Source: Ehretia macrophylla
Taxonomy: Eukaryota; Streptophyta; Magnoliopsida; Boraginales; Ehretiaceae
DNA length: 64,000 bases
Direction: 5' to 3'
Assembly: GCA_037974665.1 (NCBI GenBank)
Contig: CM075765.1
Location: forward strand, 11,267,501 to 11,331,500
The notes under the pieces were generated by a model that did no database searches, was not told the DNA's origin, and saw nothing but the letters and a program-made list of their open reading frames with translations. Of the stretch, positions 11,739 to 23,224 are shown piece by piece. The position numbers and the translations under genes were made by a program. Position 1 is the stretch's first letter; the number at the start of each line of letters is the position of its first letter.

Positions 11739-12550
11739 TTTGATACTAAAAAGATATCAAATAAAATTTAGTTAATAAGAACTCATAAAGATGTTAGATT
11801 CTATACAAAAAAAAATGTGGCTAATAAACTAACTCATAGTAGGAGATTATGAAATTAAGCAAAAAGATTAAAATTGACACAATATAAATGATGGATATAA
11901 GAATTGTATAATAATATAAAATGCTCAATAGTAAAATAGTTAGACATAAATAATGTTAGAGTTGTTAGAAATACATAAATAATGTTAGAATTGTTAAAAA
12001 TACATAAATAATGTTAGAATTGTTAGAAATACATAGATAATGTTAGAATTGTTAGAAAAGTTAGATATAAATAAATGTTAGGACTGTAAGAAAAATCAGT
12101 GTTAGATATAAATAATGTCAAGATATAGTTAATAAAGTTAGTAATAAGTTATAATCAAACCGGAAACAATTGTTATATTATTTTGATAAATGGAAAATTT
12201 AGTCCAATAATAGTTTCAACATCCTTGTGAGCAACAGTAATTAAGTCCAAAGATCAATCCGACTTTCCTTTGAGTAACGGAATTTTATGTCCAAAAATTG
12301 TAAGTCTGAGCAAAAGTTTATTTGGTTAAATATCAATTTTTTATTTTTTTATTTATGTCCAAAGTCTAGTTATTTATACTTTTAGAGATGTTAAACTTCA
12401 CCAACTGTATGAGTGTAATTTATTAACTAATCTATAATATATAATCAAAATATAATTGAAAAAGGGAAGGATTATATGTACCTTTGATAATGAAGTGAAC
12501 GGATACTTCGTTGTTTGCTATTTCGACAGAGCTTCGTGCTGATAACGTAT
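11739..12550 (-). other. 5' leader of copia element C
   Basis: An AT-rich untranslated leader between the gag start and the 5' LTR, with no coding sequence. It includes the 29-bp tandem repeats at 11944-12059 and the primer-binding region at its LTR end. Confidence 0.75.
11944..12059. repeat. Four 29-bp tandem repeats in the copia leader
   Basis: The units start acataaataatgttagaattg and begin at 11944, 11973, 12002 and 12031, with exact 29-bp spacing and only a few substitutions between units. Confidence 0.95.
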
Positions 12551-12881
12551 TATAAACTAAAATTTAAATATAAAGAAAGCAATACTAAAACAAAAGAGAA
12601 TTTGAGAGAGTAAGATTGTTAATTTCTTCAAGTATGTTTCCTTCTTACAAACTCCCTCTATTTATAGAGTTTTTTACCATCTTGATGACATACTCATTAC
12701 ATCACATTTACATCACATTTCATATACATATAATAATCTCCATTATACAAGAATCCTATAAGTATCTTTTGACCATTCAATTGTAGTAATTTTCCACTAA
12801 CAAAAGAATCCTATAAAAGAACTTCTTTTTCTTAATAAGTTCATAACGATGAATATCCACAATATCGTATTTTTCATAACA
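12551..12881 (-). repeat. 5' LTR of copia element C
   Basis: A 331-bp repeat matching 6398-6728. The terminal TG (minus strand) is at 12881, and the primer-binding region follows at 12550 and below. Confidence 0.9.
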
Positions 12882-13533
12882 GCTTTCAATATTTTAGTTC
12901 TACTTTTTATTGCCTACAAACCAATTTATTATTATACTTTTCTAGATTGTTCGCTTTTGCTACCAGAACTTGGATATATTACTACAATTTTTGAAACCTC
13001 AACAGCTTTAGGACTAACTTTTTTTATCTCTATTTCCATAAGATTTAAATCGTAGTCTCTGAACTGTTAGAGAGAAAAATCTAGCACTAACCTTATACTA
13101 ATTTTCTCATTTACTGGGTTTTTCATTTGGGTATTTGTGTTATAATATTTTAATGGTAATGTCTTTACCACTAGTCACGGTCTTGTTCTCTCTCATTCTG
13201 AATGGGTACGTGCAAACGTCAATTTTATCTAGAAGAATGAGTGGGTATGCGCAAATGTCAATTTAAGCTAGATTAATAGTCCTATTTTTCATTGGAGACA
13301 AAAAAATATTGAATTTCATTGTCTATATACTATTTCTAGTTTAACAAGAAGACACTGACTATATTATGATTTCTTCTTATTTATTCATACAGGAACAACC
13401 TTCAAAATCAGATAAATTGATGCTTGTTACTAAAATTCAAAAGAGGAATAAGATAGTGAGTACGATTATAAAATTGGTGTTTGTTGCAAAATCATTTCTT
13501 GCTCAACTATCTATGTTTTTTTTTATTTCTTTT
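12882..13533. other. Unclassified AT-rich sequence with one short imperfect tandem repeat
   Basis: No gene or recognisable element is seen. The only structure is an imperfect duplication of about 35-39 bp at 13201-13274, each copy carrying a gggta-gtgcaaa-gtcaattt-ctag core. It is the DNA flanking copia C on one side and LINE G on the other. Confidence 0.5.
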
Positions 13534-13546
13534 TGTCAATGCGTAG
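13534..13546. repeat. Left copy of probable LINE G target-site duplication
   Basis: tgtcaatgcgtag here corresponds to tgtcaacgcataag at 27084-27097. The two main differences (tg/cg and cg/ca) are those expected from deamination of a shared cgcg. It lies just outside the LINE A-tail. Confidence 0.6.
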
Positions 13547-16064
13547 TTTTTCTTTTGGTCCATAAATTGAAACTTCATTAAAATAAAAGGAAATACATAA
13601 GCTAATCCTTAGAGGATGCAAGTTTGCTTTAAGAAGTAAAATAAGAGAATCAGCTAAATTTGATAACCAATCAATTGGAAGTAAATTAAATCTAGCCTGG
13701 TTAGCAACCCAATCAACAGCTGTATTTGCTGTTCTTTTAATAAGAGCGATCCGCAAATTACTCCAGTTATCGAGCTCGATCTTCAAGTCAGAAATGATGT
13801 TGCCATTTTTCCAGCTGCACTCAGAAGGGTTGAGAGTGAGGGCTTTAAAGACCTTCTCGCAATCAGTCTCAATGAGGATGTTGAAGTTGCAATAAGGTCG
13901 AGCGGTTTTGATTACGTTAAGGAGAGCAAGTGCTTCGGCTTGTTGAGGGAATTCGTAGCGAGAAGTGATGGCTGTACCATTGATCAAAGTTCTAGTGTGG
14001 TGCCTGCAAATGGTAGCAAGACCTACGGTGCTGCTTTCAGCTGAGTATGAGGCATTACAATTGAATTTGATAGTGCCTCTGTCAGGTGGAGTCCAGCGAG
14101 AGGAAGCGTGCTAGGTAGTGCATGAAGAGTTGATTGAGCTTGAGATGTTGGGACTGGGAGCATTACGGAATTCATTCATGAGATGCATAGCACTTGAAAC
14201 AATTCTGATTGGACACGTACTGGTGCCTTAAAAAATATGCACATTCCTATTTTTCCAGATTTGCCAGCAAATGTTGGGAATAAATGATTCAGCATGCCCT
14301 TTTTCTTAGCCAATATCATGGCATTTTTTTAGGATATCCAGGTACCAAGTATTAAATCTAGTGATTATGCGATCATTTAGGAAATATTGAAGTGGAGATG
14401 CGATCCAGCTGTGGCGATTCTAATTATAAAGAAGGAGAATGTGTTCAATGGTTTCAAGCTTTGAGTTAGAAATCTTGCAGATGGAAATGTCCGACATTTG
14501 CAGATGAATTTATTTGCTTCTGTTACAACACTGTTTCGACAAGGTTTCCATAAGAAGGCTTTGATCTTAGTTGGGGCCTTTGTGTTCTAGATAGATTTCC
14601 ATAACTGGAAGAGAATGAGTGTGAGGAACCTTGTGAAGAAGGTAACGAACTGCTTGCCTTTTTAAAGCTCCTGTAGCCGCTTTTGACTCTGTAGTTTCCG
14701 GCTTTTGTGTGAGGCCAGAAAAGAGTATCTGTTTGATTGTTGACTGAGATTGGGATGCTAAGGATCTTTCTTTGAGTGCTTCTGTCAAAAGTGTTGGCAA
14801 TCAGTTCTCTATCCCAAGAGCCATCGTGCATGCGCTCACTGACTTTAATGAGAGGGCAGTCAATTGGCTTGCAGATGTTGCATTGGTTAAGGATCCAAGG
14901 ATCATTCCAAATGTTGATAGTTTTTCCATTACTCACACGCCAATATGCTTCTTTTTTAATCAGGTCTTTCCCAACCATAAGACTCCTGAAGGCCTACGAA
15001 GCTCGAGATCCAATCCTTGCATTCCAGAAATCACCATGTGGAATATATTTGCCTTTGATCATTTTTGCCGTGAGTGATTCTGAATTCTTGAGAATCCTCC
15101 AACATTGTCCTGTAAGAAGAGACAAATTCATAGTTACAAAATCTTTGAAACCAAAGCCACCTTCCCATTTTGAATCAGTTAAAGTGTTCCAGTTTATCCA
15201 ATGCAATCTATTGTCTCTATTTTTGCTCCACCAAAAGTTAGAGAGCATGGAACAGAGTATTTTGCAGATAGATTTAGGTAGGAGGAATAAAGACATCACG
15301 TAAGAGGGGATGTCTTGGGGGACTGCCTTGATCAGTACCTTATTTCCTCCATCTGAGAGAAATTTTTTCTTCCAACCCTGTATTTCGCCCTGATGCGAAG
15401 CAATAGTGGTAGAGTGTGTCTTTGAGGGTCATTGCTTCATGGGCAATCGTCTAAATGAAGAAGAGCGAGTCGTCGGCAAAAAAAAGATGTAAAACAGTAG
15501 GAAAATGTTCTGAGATCCTGATACCTTTCAGATTGCCAAGGGCAGTTTGTTTGCGAAGAAGCATTGAAAGAGCTTTGGTGAGGATGGAGAAAAGCAAAGG
15601 TGACAACGGGTCACCTTGTCTGATTCCTTTTTTTGGGAAAAATGGTGGGAGAAGGTCCCTATTAACGGAGATTTTGTACTGGACAGTGGTGATTGCTTTC
15701 ATAACAATTTTTGTCCATTGTGCATGAAAGCCAAGTTTGAGGAGCAAGTTTTCCACGAAATCCCATTCGACAAGATCGAATGCTTTGTTCATGTCGATTT
15801 TTGCTGCTGTTTTGAATGTTTTTGGGCTCTTAAGGGTTCGAAGGTGGTAGGAAATTTCCTGGGCAACAATGAGGTTATCCTGAATCACTCTACCAGAGAT
15901 GAATGCGCTTTGATTGGGAGAGATAATGTTGTCCATGAATGGTTTAAGCCTAAGTACTAGGACTTTGGATATGATTTTGTTGAAGAAATTGGTACATGAT
16001 ATGGTTTTGTATTGTGTGATGCTTTCGGGGTTTGGTGTCTTGGGGATAAGTGAGATAAGGGTAT
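13547..16064 (-). pseudogene. LINE G ORF2, 3' part (reverse transcriptase, zf-RVT, RNase H)
   Basis: From 16064 the protein reads into the reverse transcriptase (LISLIPKTPNPESITQY, then NQSAFISGRVIQDN). The polymerase motif FFADD is at about 15460, and the GIRQGDPLSPLLF block precedes it. Open pieces follow at 15299-14994 and 14978-14523, the latter with the zf-RVT-like WRVSNGKTINIWNDPW. A C-terminal RNase H-like domain lies at 13987-13547, with the ETDCEKVFKAL motif, and its frame runs on into the A-tail. RNase H at the end of ORF2 is common in plant L1-like LINEs. Stops and frameshifts separate the pieces, and the endonuclease domain is absent. Confidence 0.88.
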
Positions 16065-16530
16065 TGTCGAGGTCGAAAACCTCACAGTTGAAGTTGGGAG
16101 CTACTTGCGCCGAGCTGGACCTTTCAGGTCGGCCTCCGAGCTGTATTTTCCAGGTCGGCTACCAGACCTGCACAAGGAAAAGAAGGAAAAGGCGGGGTGA
16201 TGACCCGGATTTTCCCTTCGAGCGTGCGAATGATTAGTATGTCCGAGCTGGCAAGGTAGCTGAGAGCATTTAATAACGAGTTACCTCCTTAAATGAAGAG
16301 GGTGGAGCTCTATTTATACTAAGTTCTGGTCTGACAGCATTTAATGCAGCGCAGCTTTATGTTCCATCAGCGCTTTATGTCCCATCGGAACAGCTCGAAC
16401 TGAGGTCGGGGTCTCCGGGGTCGGGCCAGTCATCCTGGTTGGACATTCAGTTGAACGCGCTGGTCTCGGCGCTAATTAGCCTGCTTTGGCTCGGGACGGA
16501 TTCGTACCTCAACTCGGGAACCCCTCGTCA
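16065..16530 (-). repeat. 3' LTR of element B (466 bp)
   Basis: The minus strand opens TGACGAGGGG at 16530, just after the polypurine tract, and ends CA at 16065. The first 287 bp from the left match 25348-25634 closely. A minus-strand TATA (TATAAATA type) lies at 16311-16320. Confidence 0.9.
16311..16320 (-). promoter_or_regulatory. TATA box in the element B LTR
   Basis: The minus strand reads agtataaata, conserved in the other LTR at 25594-25603. It is the likely core promoter for sense transcription and here would drive read-out into LINE G. Confidence 0.6.
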
Positions 16531-16546
16531 ATTCCCCCCCCCCCCA
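16531..16546 (-). promoter_or_regulatory. Polypurine tract of element B
   Basis: The minus strand has a run of about 12 G followed by aat, immediately before the TGACGAG of the LTR. The layout matches element A. Confidence 0.8.
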
Positions 16547-16726
16547 AGTCGAGATCGAGAGGGTGAGATCTAGAATTGGCAGTTCCTCCCGAGTTGTAGG
16601 TGTCCGACCCCGAGAGAGCAGGGATGGCCATGTCAGCGGTGCATGCCCAACGGATAGCAACACGTCACCTTGCGGTTCTGACGAGACGCGATGTTTGGGC
16701 TTTCCGAGGTGACTTTCAGGGGCGCC

Positions 16727-16733
16727 TATAAAT
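16727..16733 (+). promoter_or_regulatory. TATA box of the element B antisense gene
   Basis: TATAAAT on the plus strand, in cgcctataaatagggc, lies about 260 bp upstream of the antisense ATG at 16990 and outside the LTR. A possible short 5'-untranslated intron (16900-16955, gtacgt to gacag) follows, with low confidence. Confidence 0.6.
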
Positions 16734-16989
16734 AGGGCTTTGACATCCAAGATTCATTCCACACTTTGCTTTCAATCCCTCAAGAATTTTAGGTCGGACA
16801 CCAGAGTGGTCGGAAGCAATTAGCTCGGAAGGAATCTTCTCGGGATTTGTCAGCTCGGAGCCAGCTTGGTCGGTCGCCCTCCGCAATCAAGAGCAGTAGG
16901 TACGTCCCGACTCCCTTTAGTCATTCCTGTTCATTTATATTTAGTCTGTAGACAGGATGGGGAGGTCGGAGTAGGAAGATTCTCAGGCT

Positions 16990-19267
16990 ATGGAAGTAAG
17001 GTCCTACGGTGGAGATGAGAGTCCGTCGAGCTCGGAATCTACCTTGAATAGGGACCATGGTAAAGAGAGGACCAGTTCGTCTTCAGGGTCGGCTCGGAAA
17101 TCCGGGCCCTGGGAGAGCGATGATGACTGCCAGGTTATTGGGGTCAGAATGGCGCAAGAAGAGGCCGAGGCAGATCCTTTGGCCGACCTGGGAGACTTGG
17201 GGGATGGAGAGGACGACGAGCCATTGAACAAGTTGGAGGGGGTCGAGATACCACATGAGTACTTAGTTGGAATTTCCGCCTCGGAGCCGACTGCAGCGAT
17301 CCCGATTAGGGCAGTCCAACCTTGGAGCTCAGCTACAGCCAGTGGTTCGTCAGGTCGAGGGAAGAGGATAGAGCATTTATTCGCTTGTTGCCAGCGCGAG
17401 TGTCATTCAACCATCGAGATGGCCAACGCTCGGCTGAGAGACTGGTCGGTGGACCGACACCACAAACTGAAGGTCCCTGGTCGGAATGACCCTGCCTGCT
17501 ATCCTCCGCCCGATCACTTTACGATTTACGACCTCGCCTTCGATGTCGTCTGCCTTCCACTTCCCAGCTTCATTACAGGCATTCTGAACTACTTTGAGCT
17601 CAGCCATGGTCAGATGTCACCAAACGGTTGGGCCATAATGGTGGCATTCTTCGTGTTCTGCCTTGAGAGGAAGATAGAACCGACCTTGTGCCGTTTCAGG
17701 CATTTTTTCGTTTGCAAGCCCAACCCAAAGTAGCTAGGCTGGTTCCACTTCGCGGCTCGGGTCAACAATGCCATATTCACCAAGTGGCACTCCTCTAACA
17801 AGGGCTGGCACAACGACTACTATTGGGTCGAGTCGACAGTGAACCCGGGGTGCAGGATGGACTGGAATCTTTCACTGAAAAAGACTTTGAATGACGACCC
17901 CAAGCTTTTCAAAGAGGAACTCGCCGAGGTCAGCGTGCTGAGGCCCAAGCCGGGTATGCTGATCGACACCGATAGTGTCCTCAGCTGGGACAGGATATGG
18001 AAGTCCAAGTTATTCGGGAGAGAACCCGACCTGAGCGAAGAGCACCCACACTTACTTCCCAAGCCTGAAGAGAACGCTCATTCCGACTCAGAAGAGGGTC
18101 AGTTCGCAGGATCAATGCCCGACCTCCCCGTCTCCTTGTTTGTCGTTGCTCTTCTCGATTGGTAATTGGTCATTTTTCACCTTCTTTTCCTTTGTTTTTG
18201 CAGGCATAGCAGATACGGTGAAGCTCGCGTATCTCCAGAGAAGGAGAAAGCCCGACGCCAGTGGCAAGGCGTTGGCTCAGTCCGGTTTTGACTCCGTCCC
18301 TCAGGAGCAGAGGCAGCGGCCCGGGGGCCATGCGCGGGAGGTTGGCACAGAGGTTTCGTTGGGATCTCCTTTGACAAAGAAGACGAGCTCGGGTGTGGAG
18401 ATCCCCGAGCGCTCGGCATCCCGTCCTGACAACAGGAAGTGGCCCCGGCCCGAGTACTCTGGGAAGGGAAAGGCCGCGGAGGTGAGCCCTCCAAATAAGG
18501 ATTTTGTGGAGGCTGCAAAGGTTGCTCGCGATCCCAAGTTGGGGTCAGTCCCGGTGGAGCAGCTTTCACTTGACCTGAGGACGGCCATAGTTACGGTAAG
18601 ACATATCCAAACGTGCTGTCATGGTTTCTTTTGTTGATTACTTTGACTGACCACTTTCTTTCTTCCGCGCAGGCTGAGTCCCACATCCTTACGGTGCCTG
18701 GCCTACTTGCCCGGGCCCAGACTTACTATGTGGAGCTCGAGCAGCGCTACACAAATTCTCGAGCCGAGCTGGAGTCCTTTAGGACGGATGCGGCCCAGAG
18801 GCATAAAGCGGATGAGGTGGAGATCACATGGCTAAGGAAGGAGCTCGAGGCTGAGAAGTCCCGGCGCGAGGCCGCGGCCAAGGACGTTGAGCGCTACAAG
18901 CGGGAGAAGCACGAGGCCGAAGCGAAGCATAAGGACCTCTTGGATATGGTCGGCCCGCGAGGGGAGAAGGCAGTGGAGGCCTTTAAGTCCAGCCATTGAG
19001 GGTGGGGTAATGGCCCGGTACGCCAAGTTGGAGTACTATTTCCGAGGCCATGTTGCAGCTCGCGAGAAGGCGAAGACCTTTTTCCCTGCCGCCAAGAACG
19101 ATTATATTGAGATCTTAGAGGCCCCGCCCCCGAAATTCTGGGAGATTCCTGAGCTACCGGCCGACCTGACGTCCCAGGCCAAAGAGGTGCTAGCGTTCAT
19201 TGAGAAGGGTATGGACCAGGTCGGCAACGTAGCCGAGGCCACCACCTCCACCGCTGCTCCCAAATAA
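16990..19267 (+). pseudogene. Antisense, intron-containing gene of element B; putative gypsy-type transposon protein
   Basis: This gene runs opposite to gag-pol. Predicted exons are 16990-18097, 18204-18595 and 18673-19267. The introns at 18098-18203 (AGG|GTCAGT to TTTTTGCAG) and 18596-18672 (GTAAGA to CGCGCAG) both keep the reading frame. The N-terminus is acidic and Ser-rich. A central domain (about residues 150-300) contains a LPSFITGILNYF block and a KWHSSNKGWHNDYYW block, both shared with element A. The third exon has a long coiled coil (ELEQRYTNSRAELESF onward). Damage seen: TAG at 17731 and a 1-bp frameshift near 18985. It resembles the PF04195-type family by recall. Its function is unknown; a DNA- or RNA-associated accessory role is only a guess. 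Confidence 0.78.
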
Positions 19268-19926
19268 TAATAATTTCTTTTGTAAAGTCACCCGGGTCGG
19301 GCTTTTGTAATTCTGCCCAGGTCGGGCTTTTGTAATTGATTTTAGTATTAATGAAATATCTACTTTATTTTTGTTTGCGTTTTGGTCGAGTTTGTACGCG
19401 TGTATTTTTCTCTTCGCAAAATTTTCTTAAGTAACTGGGGTCGGACCAATTTAATGGACCATACAAACTTAAGCATAATGAACCGAGCTAGACGCGACTA
19501 GTGAATTAACACCTTAATCCGAGCTGGTTAATTGGGCAACTGTTTAATCGTCACCGACCTGGACTCGTCAGTCCAATTTAAAACTGGTCAAACTAATGTT
19601 GACAAATGTTGAGCTCGAGTTCGGACCCCAAACTAACATACCGACCTGAAGCCAGATTAAACCGAGTTGGAACTCAATCCGAACTGGCAAAACTTAACAA
19701 ATTATTATCGATTATACCCTAGCTGGAACTTCATCCGAGCCGATTTTATTGATCATTAGCTCGTGATCAAGCGTGGCCACCGCGTTAATCTGAGTTGGTA
19801 GTAGGTTTGTAGTTGAGGCAATTTGTGCCCATGTCGGGAATTGCGCTGGTTTTGTTTTGTTCCTAGGTCGGGAATTGTACTTGTATGTAAAGATGCATTG
19901 TATTGAGTTTGTACAAGCAATGTCTT
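19268..19926. other. Spacer between the convergent antisense gene and pol of element B
   Basis: No coding sequence. Just after the antisense stop there is a short duplicated stretch (ggtcgggcttttgtaatt, twice at about 19294-19340) and an AT-rich stretch around 19342-19375 that may serve as the polyadenylation region of the antisense transcript. The rest has repeated ccgagctgg/gaactgg words but no clear element. Confidence 0.5.
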
Positions 19927-20056
19927 GGCCCGGGGCCTTTACAAGATTTCTCGGCTCGGGGCCGTTACAAAATATTCCGGCTTGGGGCCGTCACAAAGTA
20001 TTTCGGCTCGGGGCCGTTACAAAGTATTTCGGCTCGGGGCCGCTAGACAAAATACC
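19927..20056. repeat. Five 26-bp tandem repeats overlapping the 3' end of element B pol
   Basis: Units of the type ggctcggggccgttacaaag begin at 19927, 19953, 19979, 20005 and 20031, exactly 26 bp apart. The last unit contains the pol stop (20043-20045) and its final codons, so the array looks like an amplification of the end of pol. Confidence 0.95.
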
Positions 20057-23000
20057 GCTTCAGGTGTTCCGAGTGCCATGCGTTCTTCAATAGTTTCCCG
20101 TTCTTGTCACGAAGGTAGAAGGTCTCGGGTCGGACTTCTTTCACGACTTCATAGGGTCCCTCCCAGGTCGGGGAAAGCTTGTTACTGGAACGTGACGAAA
20201 AGATGGCCTTCCTGAGCACGAGATTGCCAACCTTAATAGGCTTAGGCTTAACCTGTTTGGCAAAGGCCCTTTGCATGGCAGCTTTGCTGGCCAACATTCT
20301 GATTTGAGCTTTAGCTCGAAGCTCTTCAGCGAGGTCGAGTCTTCACGGATCCGTGCTCCGTTTGTTTCTAGATCATGGTGGTGGGTTCTACTGGTCGGAG
20401 ACCCGATCTCCACTGGCAGCACTGCTTGAGTGCCAAAGGTCAGTTCGAAGGGCGATTCTCCCGTTGCCGAGCTGGTATTGGTCCGCTGAGCCTACAACAC
20501 CTCGGGAAGAATTGATGCCCATTGGCCATCCGCTTCCTCCAGCTTGGTTTTCAGGCCCTGCAAAATGATTTGGTTAGTCATTTCAACTTGGCCATTACTT
20601 TGAGAGTGAGCAATAGATGAGAATCTAAGGTCGATCCCAATCTCAGCACATTTGCCTCGAAAGTATGCACTGTCGAATTGTTTTCCGTGGTCAGTGATGA
20701 TGACCTTTGGTACCCCAAATCGGCAAATGATGTTTTTCCATACGAAATCCCAAGCTGCCTTTTCTGTTATTCTAGCAACACCTTCAGCCTCGGGCCATTT
20801 AGTAAAGTAGTTTACAACTACGAAGGCGTGCTTCTTTTGGCCGACACCGGTCGGCAATGGGCCGATGATGTCTAGACCCCACTGATAGAATGTCCATGGG
20901 CTTACCATCACTGTGAGGTCCAGAGCAGGCTTCCTCTGTACATTGGCGAACCTCTGGCAGGTGTCGCACTTTTTTACATACTCTTTGGCATCCTGCTCTA
21001 AGGTTGGCCAGAAATAGCCTTGCCTTAATGCCTTCTGAGCCAGAGCTTTGCCTCCCAAGTGGTTTCCACATACCCCTTCATGAATCTCCCGGAGTACATA
21101 GTTTCCCTCTTCGGGTCCAACACATTTCAAGAGAGGCCAAGTGTAGGCTCTCTTATAGAGTTGCCCGGTAATTATGACAAACCTTGAGGCCTGTTTCATG
21201 AGCTTCTGAGCTATTTTTTCATCTTCTGGGGTCACAACCCCCTGCAAGTAGTCCACGATTGGTTTGGTCCAATCTGGGCTTAGATTGAGCTAGGCTACGA
21301 CTTGCACCCCTAACTGAATACTGGGTTCGGATACTTCTTCAACATAGACCAGGGTAGGTCGGCTCTCGCCCAAGGCCAACCTGGACAGGGCATCAGCCTT
21401 CATATTCTCTTCCCTGGGAATCTGCTGTATTGTGAACCTTCTGAGCCCCGAAGTCAAATCCTTGACTCTGTTGAGGTAGGCCAGCATAGCACTGTCCTTG
21501 GCTTCGAACTCTCTCGATATCTGACTAGAAACCAGTTGAGAGTCGGTGCTCAGGTTGACTGTTTGTGCCCCGAGCTGAGCTACAATTTTCAGTCCTGCAA
21601 TCACTGCTTTGTATTCTGCTTCGTTGTTGGACGCCGAAAAGGTGAACTTCAGGGAGTATTGGTGCTCATGCTTGGTTGAGTCGAGGATGACTACCCCAGC
21701 TCCGCTTCCGGACTTCCCTGAGGCCCCATCCACATGGACCTTCCACACGTCCTCCGGGTCATGCTCTGCTCGGCCAGTGCATTCTACCACAAAGTCTGCG
21801 ATGGCTTGGGCTTTGATGGCTGTTCTGGGCTAGTAGGTGATGTCAAATTGACTCAGCTCAACTGCCCATTTCAGTAGCCTGCCCGACGCCTCCGGCTTGT
21901 GCATGATGGACTTGAGCGGGGCATCCGTCATGACCTTAACTGGATGAGCGTCAAAGTATGGCTTCAACTTTCTTGCCGCTGTGATGAGCGCGAGGGCGAG
22001 TTTTTCCAAGGATGAGTATCTCGCCTCGGCCCCTTGCAAGGTTTTGCTGACATAATAGACCGGCTTCTGCTTATTTCCTTCTTCTCGGACTAGTGTCGCC
22101 GCCACTACTGTTCCCGAGCATGCTAAATATAGTACCAGCTCCTCCCCCACCTCAGGTCGGGATAACAGGGGTAGCGAAGCTAGGTACCTTTTCAGCTCTT
22201 GGAAGGCGTTCTGGCATTCTTTAGTCCATTCAAAGTTCTTAGGATTCCTCAATATCTTGAACAAATGAGCACACTTGTCAGCCGACTTGGACATGAATCT
22301 GCTCAGCGCTGTGACCTTGCTTGCTAACACCTGGACGTCCTTCACGCAGGTCGGCAGAGCCAGGTCAGTATCGCCTAGACCTTTTCCGGGTTGGCTTCTA
22401 TTCCGCGGGCTGTGACCATGAAGCCCAGGAATTTGCCTGCCTTGACGCCGAATGCGCACTTTTTCGGGTTCAGCTTTATCGCAAAGTGCTCCATTACGGC
22501 GAAGGCTTCAGCCAGGTCGTCTACATGGTCTTCCGCCCTTCTACTCTTGACCAACATGTCATCTACATAGATTTCCATATTCCGGCTAATCTGATTTTTG
22601 AAGACCTTGTTCACCATCCGAGTGTAGATAGCTCCAGCATTCTTGAGGCCAAAAGGCATGACCTCATAGTAGTAGAGCCCTTTATCGGTAGTGAAGGCGG
22701 TCTTCTCTTTGTCTCCGGGAGCTATCTTGATTTGATTATAGCCTTTGAAGGCATCCATGAAAGAGAGTAGCTCGAATCCGGAGGTGGCGTCCACCATCTG
22801 ATCGATCCGTGGTAGGGGAAAACAGTCCTTAGGGCAGGCTTTGTTGAGGTCGGTGAAGTCAATACACAGTTTCCAACCACCCGAGGACTTAGTCACCAGC
22901 ACCACATTGGACAACCAGGTTGGGTACTGTATTTTCTTTATGTGGCTGGCGTCCACTAACTTATCCACCTCTTCGGCTATGATTTGTTGTTTATCATAAT

Positions 23001-23222
23001 GGAAGTGCCTGCATTTTTGCTTTACTGGATAGTGATTTGGGTCGGCATTCAGGTGATGCTCAATTACATCCGGGTCAATTCCTATCATGTCAGAGACAAA
23101 CCAGGCAAATATATGTTCATTCTTTAAGAGGAATTGGCTTATACCTTTCTTGAGGTTGGTAGAGAGTTCACTCCCAATCTTTGCCCTCTTGGTTTCATCA
23201 GAGAGCTCCACCTCCTGAAAGT
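20043..23222 (-). pseudogene. pol: Element B pol (RT, RNase H, archaeal-type RNase H, integrase)
   Basis: Reverse transcriptase spans 23211-22375, with DFTDLNKACPKD, FGLKNAGA and an intact YVDD catalytic box (IYVDDMLVKS). RNase H is at 22360-21830. The Tat-type second RNase H follows at 21760-21330 (VDGASGKSGSGAGVV, NNEAEYKAV). The integrase runs from the zinc region (CDTCQRF) through the core D-D-E (LDIIGPL, ITDHGKQFD, NGQVEMTN) and a C-terminal domain ending in HLKRYFV. Stops: TAG at 22375, 21830, 21290 and 20492. Frameshifts lie near 23225, 22370 and 20300. Catalytic residues are preserved although the frame is broken. The first frameshift falls at the junction between the gag-protease and pol frames. 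Confidence 0.9.
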
Positions 23223-23224
23223 CT

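Larger units (their letters stand above)
6398..12881 (-). mobile_element. Ty1/copia LTR retrotransposon C, nearly full length
   Basis: Two direct repeats of 331 bp (6398-6728 and 12551-12881) flank a minus-strand gag, protease, integrase and reverse transcriptase/RNase H. Integrase precedes reverse transcriptase, which is diagnostic of Ty1/copia. The minus-strand LTR opens TGTTATG. It is preceded by the polypurine tract AAGGGGGAG (6729-6738 region) and followed at the 5' end by a TTATCAGCACGA-type primer-binding region near 12533-12548. By eye the two LTRs differ at about 14 positions, mostly transitions. No clean 5-bp target duplication is visible. Confidence 0.93.

Noticed and set aside
12882-13055. 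Hydrophobic open frame after copia C resembling a membrane peptide
   Set aside because: It starts inside the LTR and continues into AT-rich flank; composition alone explains the hydrophobicity.
16472-16750. Minus-strand open frame of 92 codons across the LTR and polypurine tract of element B
   Set aside because: It crosses a polypurine tract and an LTR border, so it is not a gene.
18177-18588. Minus-strand open frames of 95-130 codons
   Set aside because: GC-rich shadows of the antisense gene exon.
22321-22770. Plus-strand open frame of 149 codons
   Set aside because: Opposite strand of reverse transcriptase; no domain.
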